DNA from: Xenopus tropicalis
Lineage: Eukaryota > Chordata > Amphibia > Anura > Pipidae
Direction: 5' to 3'
Length of the DNA: 64,000 nt
Assembly: GCF_000004195.4 (NCBI RefSeq)
Contig: NC_030679.2
Span: 144,980,039-145,044,038, forward strand
Numbering within the stretch: the first letter of the stretch is position 1; each line of letters starts with the position of its first letter. This document shows, in pieces, positions 29,526 through 39,296 of the stretch. The position numbers and the translations under genes were made by a program. The notes beneath the pieces are model-generated. The model searched no databases. It saw only the letters and a list, made by a program, of their open reading frames with translations, and had not been told where the DNA came from.

Positions 29526-29608
29526 ACCAGGATGGCCGAGTGGTTAAGGCGTTGGACTTAAGATCCAATGGATGTATATCCGCGTGGGTTCAAACCCCAC
29601 TCCTGGTA
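29526..29608 (+). tRNA. tRNA-Leu (anticodon TAA)
   Basis: 83 nt; acceptor ACCAGGA/TCCTGGT, loop CTTAAGA, T-loop TTCAAAC. Intact. Downstream flank has TTTT. Confidence 0.95.
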
Positions 29609-30047
29609 AATGCTTTTCAAGTCTCAAATATAAGACTCCCCACTTGGGCAATTGTGCATAATCACCTGCTTTAGTGCAAATGCCTTTAAGCAAAGTTGCC
29701 ATGCTACATACCAAGAACTTTATTACAATACAAAACTCATCAGCCACAAGCAGCCTGGACTGGCAATCTGTGGGTTCAGGCAAATGCCAGGGGGGCTGTA
29801 AGGTGCCACAGACAGTCACTGTTTTTTGGGCTGGGGGGCCTGTTTGTGCCTCTGGGTACCGGCCATTAGTGCTAAAAAATGAAGGGAAATGAATACAAAT
29901 TCATAGCTTACTAATGCTCCAATCGCCAATGTGGCCAACTTTCACAGTACTTGACCATTCAGCCTTTTGGTTAGATGGTCAGATGACTTCCAGGTTGGCC
30001 TGTGTATGTAATATGGGATTTCTGCATTAAAGATGTCAAGAAAATGG

Positions 30048-30121
30048 AGGCACTGCTGAGAACCAAACTAAGGATGTGTAGTGTATGAGAGAGGCAGCTT
30101 AAACAACCGAGCCACAGCACC
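30048..30121 (-). pseudogene. Degenerate tRNA-Thr relic of the unit
   Basis: Same relic as at 12957-13030 with the same T-loop and anticodon-arm damage. Confidence 0.8.
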
Positions 30122-30170
30122 AACTGGTGTGGGAGGTATTCTGGTTGTTTTTTGAGTGAACATCAAACAT

Positions 30171-30345
30171 ACAGGAAACATCTGAAGAACCTTGGTCAAA
30201 GATCTCTCACAAGAGAGAATTTTGGTCAATAGATTAATAGGTGGAATCAACCAAGTTAAAGATCTCAAAAGATACAGGAAACATGTGAAGAAGGTTGGTC
30301 AATAGATTTCCTAATTAATAGGTTAAATCAACCAAGTTAAAGATC
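30171..30345. repeat. 81-bp array stub
   Basis: About two monomers, stopping at AAAGATC where the DIRS element starts. Confidence 0.9.
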
Positions 30346-30391
30346 AAGAGGGCTTCAGGAGGCAAGAGTTTTTTCCTTCCGTAGGATAGAA

Positions 30392-30582
30392 ATAGAAGGC
30401 GTTCTAACTACTTTCAACAATCCTACAGACAGAATTTTAGAGATTTCAGAGCCTACAGACCGGGTAGGTCTTACTATAGGTCTCAGTCATGGAGGGGAGG
30501 TCAGAGCACGCTTCCTAGAGGGCAGAGAGGACGAGCGGCTACCTCTAGTTCCTCAAATTTTCGTTCCTATAGAGGTTTCTGA
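30392..30582 (+). pseudogene. DIRS gag C-terminal remnant
   Basis: A frame ending in TGA at 30580-30582 encodes an Arg/Gly/Ser/Tyr-rich tail with repeated NFR, YRP, RGGQ and RGQRGRA patches. Such tails are usual at the end of DIRS ORF1 and are thought to bind RNA. A stop interrupts the frame upstream near 30388. Confidence 0.65.
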
Positions 30583-32154
30583 AACGAGGCCTTCCCAGGT
30601 TTCAAGCGTCGGAGGAAGATTGACAACTTTCTTCGAAACCTGGACAGTATGGTGCACCGACGAATAGATTCTAAATATTCTCAAAAAGGGTTACAGAATA
30701 GAGTTCAGACATCTTCCACCACAAAAGTTTTTTCAGTCCCGGATTCCAGTGGATTACGGACGGCGGCTGGCTCTTCAGGAGTCGGTAAAGACACTTTTTC
30801 TCCAGGGAGTCATCACAGAAGTACCTTTTCAAGAAAGAGGTCTAGGAAGGTATTCGCCTCTCTTTCAGGTCTTAAAACCAAACGGAAAGTATCGCACCAT
30901 CTTAGACCTAAAATTGATGAATCAATATTTGAACATTCGTTCCTTCAAAATGGAGTCCCTAAAGCTGATATGTGCAAGTATTCTTCAGGGAGATTGGATA
31001 GTATCTATAGATCTCAGAGATGCATATTACCACGTTCCAGTAGCTCTTCAAGATCAAAGATTTCTGAGGTTCGCAATAGGGTCTTTCCATTTCCAGTTCA
31101 CTTGTCTACCCTTCGGGCTTTCAACTTCACCAAGAACGTTTTCGAAGATTCTGATTGCTCTAGTAGCTCATCTGAGGATGTGGGGAATACATCTATATTT
31201 CCATCTATATTTCCTTCACGGGAGATCAAATTTTTGGGGGCTATCATAAACACAAGATACATGACTGTTTCTCTTCCGGTACAACGAAGATTGTTAATAG
31301 TTCAAGAAATCAGGGAACTATTGGAATCTTACCAGGTGTCGACCAAACAAATTATGAGGATTCTGGGCCTCATGACATCCTGCATAGAGATGGTTCCTTG
31401 GGCTCAGTGGCATTCCAGGGTGCTTCAGAACTGGTTCCTCAGGAAATGGAACAAAGTGAATCTGCTCCAGTCCTTCATTTTACCCCCTTATGTGCGGCAG
31501 CAGTTAATATGGTGGATGGTTCCGAAGAACCTAGAAAGGAAACAACGGTTGGGAAGGATTCAGTGGGAAGTATTAACCTCAGATGCTTCAGCCACAGGTT
31601 GGGGGGCACATTTGACGACGGATTCTGCTCAGGGTCTTTGGAAGTACAGACTACACAAAGTCCCTTCAAATGTTCTAGAGATAAGAGCACTTTGGGAAGC
31701 AATCCAGATATTTGGCCCAGTTCTCAGAGGGAAGACTCTTCTGTGCAGACTGGACAATACGGTAGCGGTACAATACATAAAGAAGCAAGGTGGAACCAGA
31801 AGTCTATCTCTTCTGAGCGAGATCACATCCATTATGAATTGGGCAGAGCAGAATGTCTCCAACTTGTCGGCCCTCTATTTACCAGGCAAACAAAATATTT
31901 GCGCAGATTTTCTGAGCCGAACACAAGTTCAGCCGGGAGAATGGGAGTTGGAAGAAAAGGTGTTCAGCTTTATTACCAAAACATGGGGTCTTCCAGAAGT
32001 AGATCTTTTTGCAACCTCTTCCAACAGGAAAGTGCAGAGATTTATGACAAGATTTCCTTCGAAAGGTGCGGAAGCAGTGGATGCCTTAACTGCCCAGTGG
32101 CAGTTCAAGAAGGGATATGCCTTTCCCCCTTTCCCTTGTTACTCCCACTTTTGA
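30583..32154 (+). pseudogene. DIRS RT-RNase H, broken
   Basis: The RT frame opens straight after gag, meets a TAG at 30665-30667, and continues through LKPNGKYR, motif A (SIDLRDAYYHVPV) and motif B (LPFGLSTSP). At about 31195-31215, within a 12-bp direct repeat, the motif C YLDD block is missing and the frame shifts. RNase H follows in the other frame with its acidic residues in TSDAS, LEIRALWEA, RLDN and ADFLSR, then a DIRS C-terminal extension. The RT must be dead; RNase H motifs remain. Confidence 0.88.
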
Positions 32155-33370
32155 AGAGAATAGCCGCAGAAAGAGTAACGATAATTCTGATAGCACCCCT
32201 TTGGCCGTGGAGAGTTTGGTTCCCGATCCTGAGGAATTTGGCTTGCTGTCCACCTATCATGTTGAACCAATTTCCCTGTCTGCTACATCAGGGTCCCATT
32301 CAACATCCAGATCCCCAGATCTTCAATTTAGCGGCTTGGAAGTTGAAGAGTCTAGATTAAGAGAAGTTGGGTGTTCGGAACGGGTTATATCCACCCTCAT
32401 GGCCTCTAGAAAACCTTCAACGAAGTCGACATATTACAGAATCTGGGATAAATTTGTTCAGTGGTGTCGGGATAAAAATCTTGATCCAGTTAAACCAGCT
32501 ACTGTCGAAATATTGGAATTTCTTCAGATGGGACTAGATAAGGGACTAAGTCCTAGTGCTCTAAAAGTACAGATATCGGCTATCTCAGCTCTTTCAGGAA
32601 TAAGACTTTCCAGTGATATACTCATTCAGAGATTTTGTGTGGCCATGGCGAAACTTAAGCCTAAGGTTAAATCTTTTTGTCCTCCATGGGATCTTACAAA
32701 AGTACTTGCTATGTTAGCGGAATCTCCTTTTATCCCATTGGAAAAGCTGCCTGACAACCTAATGTGCTGGAAAGTCGCCTTCCTGATCGCGATTGTCTCT
32801 GCCAGGCGTATCAGTGAACTACAAGCCTTATTGGTTAAGCCAGAATTTTTTCAGTGTCTTTCGGATAAAGTCATTTTAAGACCAGATCATTCATTTTTAC
32901 CAAAGATTATGTCAAATTTTCATCTTTCACAGGATATAATTATTCCCAAAATTCCTGAAGAATTAGTTAAATCTCATCCCAACTTAAGGGAATTGTATCC
33001 GGCTAGAGTCCTGGAAGTGTTTATTAAAAAAACTGAACCAATTAGAAAAACTGATCGTCTATTTGTGATTCTTCAGGGAGCGCGTAAAGGCAATGTGGCT
33101 TAAAAAAAAACAATAAGCAGATGGATTACATCCTGTATTTCAAAAGCGTATAAGGAGCAGGGGCTACAAATACCTAAAAATTTGAAAGCTCATTCCACAA
33201 GAGCGGTTGCTACTTCTTGGGCTGTTAAAGGGGATGTGTCGGTTGAGGAGGTGTGCAGAACAGCCACTTGGGCCAGTCCAGAGACCTTTATTCGATTTTA
33301 CAAGCTGGATGTCCGTAGTCAGCAGGACTCGACCTTTGGATTATCTATTTTGAATTCTGTTAATGAGTAA
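32117..33370 (+). pseudogene. DIRS tyrosine recombinase with one internal stop
   Basis: Overlaps the RNase H end by 38 bp in another frame. An N-terminal SAM-like part (about residues 85-200) precedes the catalytic core: Arg in SARRISEL (residue 230-231), HSTR (codon 33191) and a final Tyr in RFYKLD (codon 33299-33301). One TAA at 33101-33103, just before an A-run, splits an otherwise continuous frame. All recognised catalytic residues remain. Confidence 0.88.
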
Positions 33371-33429
33371 AAGATTTGCAGCATAATATAAGTTTTGTGT
33401 CTTCCTTTTTTTCCCCCCCTGCTAGCTTT

Positions 33430-33535
33430 GGTAAATCCCATGGTATATGCTGTTTAAAGGAGTCCAGGAATGAGGGAAATTCTATCATACTTACCGTAAT
33501 TTCTCTTTCCTGGACTCCGAAAAAACAGCATATAC
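33430..33535. repeat. DIRS internal complementary region
   Basis: Contains TGGTATATGCTGTTT near its start and the reverse complement of the element's right end after it. In DIRS elements this region templates the joining of the two ends into a circle. Confidence 0.75.
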
Positions 33536-33660
33536 CATGCCCGCCCAGGTTAAGGGCTTTAAAACTAGACAGTGAGTCTGGGGGGAGGGATGGTTTATAT
33601 GCATTTTTAATTGGGAAGGTAGAGGTGGGGGCCTGTCCTATCAACTGAAGGGGCGGGGAA

Positions 33661-33730
33661 AACCCATGGTATATGCTGTTTCTTCGGAGTCCAGGAAAGA
33701 GAAATTACGGTAAGTATGATAGAATTTCCC
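33661..33730. repeat. DIRS right terminal repeat
   Basis: Reverse complement of about 33470-33535. Its last bases CCTCATT coincide with the host spacer, so the exact boundary is ambiguous by several bases. Confidence 0.75.
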
Positions 33731-33928
33731 TCATTCATTGCCAGGGAGTATACTGCCCACGTTTGGAAGAGAGAAAAGCCGCAACTCTTTCTAGTTCAGC
33801 TCACAGCAAAGCTAATTGGCTATCCCTATGGACTATTCAGTTGGCCATCCAGTAGGCCATCCAGTAATTGCCATGTTTACCCGTAATTGGACTACCTCAA
33901 ACAGAATGGAATCTTATAGATGAAAATG

Positions 33929-34002
33929 AGGCACTGCTGAGATTCGAACTCAGGATCTCCTGTTTACTAGACAGGCGCTTTAACCAACTAAGCCACAGCG
34001 CC
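33929..34002 (-). tRNA. tRNA-Thr (anticodon AGT)
   Basis: Intact; T-loop TTCGAAT; TTTT terminator downstream. Confidence 0.95.
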
Positions 34003-34652
34003 AGACTACAGCCTCTGTCAAGGGCATAAAAATAAAAAATGGGCACATGCAGAAGATTGCACCAAGATCAGGATTATTGGGCAAGTATTACTTGCTGTTA
34101 AACTCTCGAGATATCTGTTAGACAGGTGGATAATTAAGAAGAAGAAGGCCTTGATTGAAACATATTTGTCAGCTCTGCATTAAAACTCATGACAAATTCT
34201 TGATTCAGGTGTGAGCCTTGCTCCTTGGCAGGCGTGAGCAGCGCTCATTAGCAAAACCAAATCAACAACCTGAACACATCCTTTATTACCAAGGAATTTC
34301 CCCCCAACGCACATGTTTTACCTCCAACCACCAATACCTTTCGTCCCCAGTCTGTAGCTTGAAGCTCAGTAAGCCTAGCTACTTTGCAATCTTGACAGGA
34401 ACATTATTCGGGCTAAGCATGAAAAGATGTGTCTAATTGACCCAAGACACAGTTCCACACTTTGATAGGAAGCGGCCGTTGCTTGGTTGGTAGGCATACA
34501 CTTGCCAGGAGACTGACATCTGCATGTAAAACAGGCTGGGAGTTTTCAGAGGAACCATGCTTTAACGGGCAGATACGTTCAGAGAACAGACATGGGTAAG
34601 AGAGCCAAAGGCATGCTCTAGCCATTCCCCACAAGCTTTAAAGGAAGAAGGC

Positions 34653-34726
34653 AGGCACTGCTGAGAGTCGAATTCAGGATCTCCTGTTTACAAGACAGGC
34701 GCTTTAACCAACTAAGCCACAGCGCC
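34653..34726 (-). tRNA. tRNA-Thr (anticodon TGT), G53 lost
   Basis: Anticodon loop CTTGTAA. The T-arm reads CTGAA-TTCGACT-CTCAG, so the conserved G53-C61 pair is lost. Expression or folding may suffer. Confidence 0.82.
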
Positions 34727-35083
34727 AACCGGTTGGGGCTGATCCTGTGGACAGAAAGAGAAATAAGCACACTGATGCCCCATTCCGCAACTTCTTTCTC
34801 CCTTGCCTGTAAATTCAGTGAGCTACAAGTGTGCACCTTTCTACAAGGTCAGCTAAAAGCTCATTCCCCTCCTCTGAAATGAGTAACTAGGGCCGAGTAT
34901 GGGGAGCCTGTGGCACTGCAGCTTTATGTTATTTGGTATAGTATGCATGTTGTTTTAGTTTGACTCCTTTCTTTTGCCTACCATACCGACATCATCTTTT
35001 CAAAGGCATGCTAGTGAGAGAAATTGCACACAGACGGGAAGCTCGTACTTCCAAGTTTAAGGTTGACGGAAACAAAGAGAGCA

Positions 35084-35157
35084 AGGCACTGCTGAGAGCT
35101 GAACTCAGGACCTCCTGTTTTCTAGAAAGGCACTTTAAATAACTAAGCCACAGCGCC
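35084..35157 (-). pseudogene. Divergent tRNA-Thr, anticodon arm destroyed
   Basis: The anticodon arm is CCTTT-CTAGAAA-ACAGG: the stem has a mismatch and the loop would present AGA, a serine anticodon, on a threonine body. It also has the altered D-loop (GTTATTTA) and T-loop TTCAGCT. Confidence 0.8.
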
Positions 35158-35347
35158 ACATGATTGTTGGTGGAGCCTTCCAAAGGGAATCAAAAAGTAG
35201 TTTTTATATTATAACTCTGACATTTTTTTTTAGTTACAACACTAACTCATTGGATAATAACACTGCTGACAAGGGTGTGATCCACATATCCCGGCACCTA
35301 TTCATGGGACCAATCTACTGTGGCTGAGTCTCTCCTTTCATCGTATA

Positions 35348-35390
35348 ACCAGGATGGCCGAGTGGTTAAGGCGTTGGACTTAAGATCCAA
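35348..35390 (+). pseudogene. 5' half of tRNA-Leu (TAA)
   Basis: Acceptor strand, D-arm and anticodon arm are intact. The sequence then jumps from ATCCAA directly to AATATAAG, deleting the variable arm, T-arm, acceptor end and terminator. A shared CAA/AAA at the joint suggests microhomology. Confidence 0.93.
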
Positions 35391-35689
35391 ATATAAGACT
35401 CCCCACTTGGGCAATTGTGCATAATCACCTGCTTTAGTGCAAATGCCTTTAAGCAAAGTTGCCATGCTACATACCAAGAACTTTATTACAATACAAAACT
35501 CATCAGCCACAAGCAGCCTGGACTGGCAATCTGTGGGTTCAGGCAAATGCCAGGGGGGCTGTAAGGTGCCACAGACAGTCACTGTTTTTTGGGGTGTTTT
35601 TTGTGCCTCTGGGTACCGGCCATTAGTGCTAAAAAATGAAGGGAAATGAATACAAATTCATAGCTTACTAATGCTCCAATGCAACTTTA

Positions 35690-36540
35690 GATTCAACATC
35701 CCCCAAAACTCTTGGGCGGGGCTTATAATGCAGCTAATGTGAGATAGATGAGAAATATAGCAATTTATGAAACAATGAAGTGAGAAATCACTTTGGGAAA
35801 ATTCCAAACTGTTTTGCAGGTGTTGATTGGGCTGAATATTAATTACTGAAACAAATCAGCAAATAAATCTTAAAAAATGTAAATTAAAAGCATGGGATAG
35901 TTGAAAGCTAATTTTGCTGAAATTTCAAGAGTAAGCGCAAAGACGTATATTCAACGTAGAGCTTGGTATTTAGCCAGCCCTTAGCTAAACACTGCCAGAA
36001 TGGTTACGGTATTGGGCATAAAATCCAATAATTATATGTCCGCGTGGGTTCCAGCCCCACTCAGTAAGAGTTTTAAAGTCTCTTATATATGACTCCCACC
36101 TTTGGTAATTGTGTATAATCACCTGCTTCAGTGCAAATACTGTAAGCACTTTCTATAATACACTGCAAGCACAACCGGCACAAGTGATAAATATGAAGTG
36201 AGATGTCATTTTGGAATAATAATTTCCAAAATGTTTTGCAGGTGTTTGGCCTGGGTGATGGCCAGAAAAACAGCAGAATCCAATTTCCCTGCTGGAGGAA
36301 GTGACACCTGACGATAGTTGGATCAGTTCTAGAGCTTAGTGATTTCTACCTTCTCTACATTGCTGGCATGTACAAAAGTGCATTTTATACAACTAGTATC
36401 TTATAGACAATTTAAAATAGTTGATAAAATGTGAGTAGCTTTTCATGCATTATTTTGATAGCTTTAGATGGATAAATGGGATTCATGATTCTAGTTAAAA
36501 TATCTCACAAATTAATACCAGTGATCTGTAGCATGGGTGG
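35690..36540. repeat. Older spacer segment inserted in unit 4
   Basis: 35760-36200 is the reverse complement of about 2090-2510, and 36243-36540 matches 5860-6160 in the same orientation. Neither is present in the other 3.8 kb units. The segment carries a Leu relic at 35995-36067. Confidence 0.75.
35995..36067 (+). pseudogene. Degenerate tRNA-Leu (TAA) relic
   Basis: Anticodon stem TTGGG/TCCAA with loop CATAAAA; D-arm shortened, acceptor stem unpaired, T-loop TTCCAGC. Sister of 2233-2305. Confidence 0.65.
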
Positions 36541-36653
36541 CCAACTTTCACAGTACTTGACCATTCAGCCTTTTGGTTAGATGGTCAGATGACTTCCAGG
36601 TTGGCCTGTGTATGTAATATGGGATTTCTGCATTAAAGATGTCAAGAAAATGG

Positions 36654-36727
36654 AGGCACTGCTGAGAACCAAACTAAGGATGTGTAGTGTATGAGAGAGG
36701 CAGCTTAAACAACTGAGCCACAGCACC
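36654..36727 (-). pseudogene. Degenerate tRNA-Thr relic of the unit
   Basis: Same relic as in other units, one base nearer to the functional D-stem (AACTGAGCC). Confidence 0.8.
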
Positions 36728-36776
36728 AACTGGTGTGTGAAGTATTCTGGTTGTTTTTTGAGTGAACCTCAAACAT

Positions 36777-38655
36777 ACAGGAAACATCTGAAGAACCTTG
36801 GTCAAAGATCTCTCACAAGAGAGAATTTTGGTCAATAGATTTCCTAATTAATAGGTGTAATCAACCAAGTTAAAGATCTTACAAGATATAGGAAACATCT
36901 GAAGAAGGTTGGTCAATAGATTTCCTAATTAATAGGTTAAATCAACCAAGTTAAAGATCTCACAAGATACAGGAAAAATCTGAAGAATTTTGGTCAATAG
37001 ATTTCCTAATTAATAGGTTAAATCAACCAAGTTAAAGATCTCACAAGATACAGGAAACATTTGAAAAAGGTTGGTCAATAGATTTCCTAATTAATAGGTT
37101 AAATCAACCAAGTTAAAAATCTCACAAGATACAGGAAACATCTGAAGAAGGTTGGTCAATAGATTTCCTAATTAATAGGTTAAATCAACCAAGTTAAAGA
37201 TCTCACAAGATATAGGAAACATCTGAAGAAGGTTGGTCAATAGATTTCCTAATTAATAGGTTAAATCAACCAAGTTAAAGATCTCACAAGATATAGGAAA
37301 CATCTGAAGAAGGTTGGTCAATAGATTTCCTAATAAATAGGTTAAATCAACCAAGTTAAAGATCTCACAAGATACAGGAAACATTTGAAAAAGGTTGGTT
37401 AATAGATTTCCTAATTAATAGGTGGAATCAACCAAGTTAAAAATCTCACAAGATATAGGAAACATCTGAAGAAGGTTGGTCAATAGATTTCCTAATTAAT
37501 ATGTGGAATCAACCAAGTTAAAGATCTCACAAAATATAGGAAACATCTGAAGAAGGTTGGTCAATAGATTTCCTAATTAATAGGTGGAATCAACCAAGTT
37601 AAAGATCTCTCAAGATATAGGAAACATCTGAAGAAGGTTGGTCAATAGATTTCCTAATTATTAGGTTAAATCAACCAAGTTATAGATCTCACAAGATACA
37701 GGAAACATTTGAAAAAAGGTTGGTCAATAGATTTCCTAATTAATAGGTGGAATCAACCAAGTTAAAGATCTCACAAGATATAGGAAACATCTGAAGAAGG
37801 TTGGTCAATAGATTTCCTAATTAATAGGTGGAATCAACCAAGTTAAAGATCTCACAAGATATAGGAAACATCTGAAGAAGGTTGGTCAATAGATTTCCTA
37901 ATTAATAGGTTAAATCAACCAAGTTAAAGATCTCACAAGATACAGGAAAAATCTGAAGAATTTTGGTCAATAGATTTCCTAATTAATAGGTGGAATCAAC
38001 CAAGTTAAAGATCTCACAAGATATAGGAAACATCTGAAGAAGGTTGGTCAATAGATTTCCTAATTAATAGGTTAAATCAACCAAGTTAAAGATCTCACAA
38101 GATATAGGAAACATCTGAAGAAGGTTGGTCAATAGATTTCCTAATAAATAGGTTAAATCAACCAAGTTAAAGATCTCACAAGATACAGGAAACATTTGAA
38201 AAAGGTTGGTTAATAGATTTCCTAATTAATAGGTGGAATCAACCAAGTTAAAAATCTCACAAAATATGGGAAACATCTGAAGAAGGTTGGTCAATAGATT
38301 TCCTAATTAATAGGTGGAATCAACCAAGTTAAAGATCTCACAAGATATAGGAAACATCTGAAGAAGGTTGGTCAATAGATTTCCTAATTAATAGGTGGAA
38401 TCAACCAAGTTAAAGATCTCACAAAATATAGGAAACATCTGAAGAAGGTTGGTCAATAGATTTCCTAATTAATAGGTGGAATCAACCAAGTTAAAGATCT
38501 CACAAGATATAGGAAACATCTGAAGAAGGTTGGTCAATAGATTTCCTAATTAATAGGTGGAATCAACCAAGTTATAGATCTCACAAGATACAGGAAACAT
38601 TTGAAAAAAGGTTGGTCAATAGATTTCCTAATTAATAGGTGGAATCAACCAAGTT
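36777..38655. repeat. 81-bp satellite array, left part (about 23 copies)
   Basis: Length divided by 81 gives about 23 monomers. Variants alternate: ACAGGAAACATTTGAAAAAGG, ATAGGAAACATCTGAAG, GGTTAAATC or GGTGGAATC. It ends in AAGTT, the left target duplication of the CR1 insertion. Confidence 0.95.
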
Positions 38656-39296
38656 TTGCCAGATTGTGTGAAGAAGATGGGAGTGTGAACTCTGGATTGG
38701 CGGTTCTAGGTGAGGCTGATCTCTCTAACAGCCGGGAGACCAGTTTCACTAGTAGTGGTGGGGAGGAGAGCAGAGCTAGGCCTAAACAGATGGTGTTTAT
38801 GGGGGATTCGATCATTAGGAAAGTGGATAGGGTAATCTGTCAAGCGGATCGCTTCAACCGGACAGTTTGCTGTCTTCCTGGTGCCAGGGTTCGGCATGTG
38901 GTTGATCGGGTTGACACATTATTGGGAGGGGCTGGGCATGACCCGGCTGTCTTGGTACATATCGGTACTAACGACAAAATGAACGGTAGGTGGGGGACTT
39001 TAAAGAGTGAGTTCAGGGATCTAGGCTCTAAGATTAGGCAAAGGTCCTCCAATGTCATTTTTTCGGAAATTTTGCCGGTGCCACGTGCAAGTTTAGGGAG
39101 ACAGCGGGAGATTAGGGAGCTAAATGCGTGGCTAAAGTCTTGGTGTAGGAAGGAAGGGTTTGGGTTCCTAGAGCACTGGGCTGACTTTTCCTTGGGGTAC
39201 AATCTATACAGCCCTGACGGATTGCACCTCAATGGAAGGGGGTCTGCTGTGCTAGGGGAGAGAATGGTTAAGAGGTTGGAGGAGTGTTTAAACTAG
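38656..39296 (+). pseudogene. CR1 ORF1, SGNH/GDSL-esterase domain, 5' truncated
   Basis: The frame stays open from the satellite into the element. It encodes an esterase-like domain: GDSI with the nucleophile Ser, GTND, and DGLHLN with the Asp-His pair, so the hydrolase triad is intact. Vertebrate CR1-type ORF1 proteins are known to carry such an esterase. The upstream part, including any PHD-like finger, is missing, and there is no proper ATG before the domain; about 18 satellite codons would be read in frame. Confidence 0.88.

Larger units (their letters stand above)
27126..30345. repeat. 3.8 kb unit, copy 3, cut by DIRS element
   Basis: Starts 11 bp into the sequence upstream of Ser-GCT, carries all five tRNA genes and the degenerate Thr, and ends in a two- to three-copy 81-bp array broken at 30345. 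Spacers match copy 2. Confidence 0.9.
30346..33730 (+). mobile_element. DIRS-like YR retrotransposon, 5' truncated
   Basis: Order: gag tail, RT-RNase H, tyrosine recombinase, internal complementary region, right terminal repeat. 33430-33535 is largely the reverse complement of 33661-33728, as expected for the DIRS termini. The left terminal repeat and most of gag are missing. All three frames are damaged. It replaced about 1.2 kb of the host unit, including Ser-GCT. Confidence 0.9.

Noticed and set aside
30649..31200. First part of a 501-aa frame in the DIRS element
   Set aside because: It is out of frame with the RT, which lies in the overlapping frame; only the part after about 31200 is the true RNase H frame.
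31398..32360. 320-aa frame in the DIRS element
   Set aside because: Shadow of the RNase H and recombinase frames; no recognisable motif.
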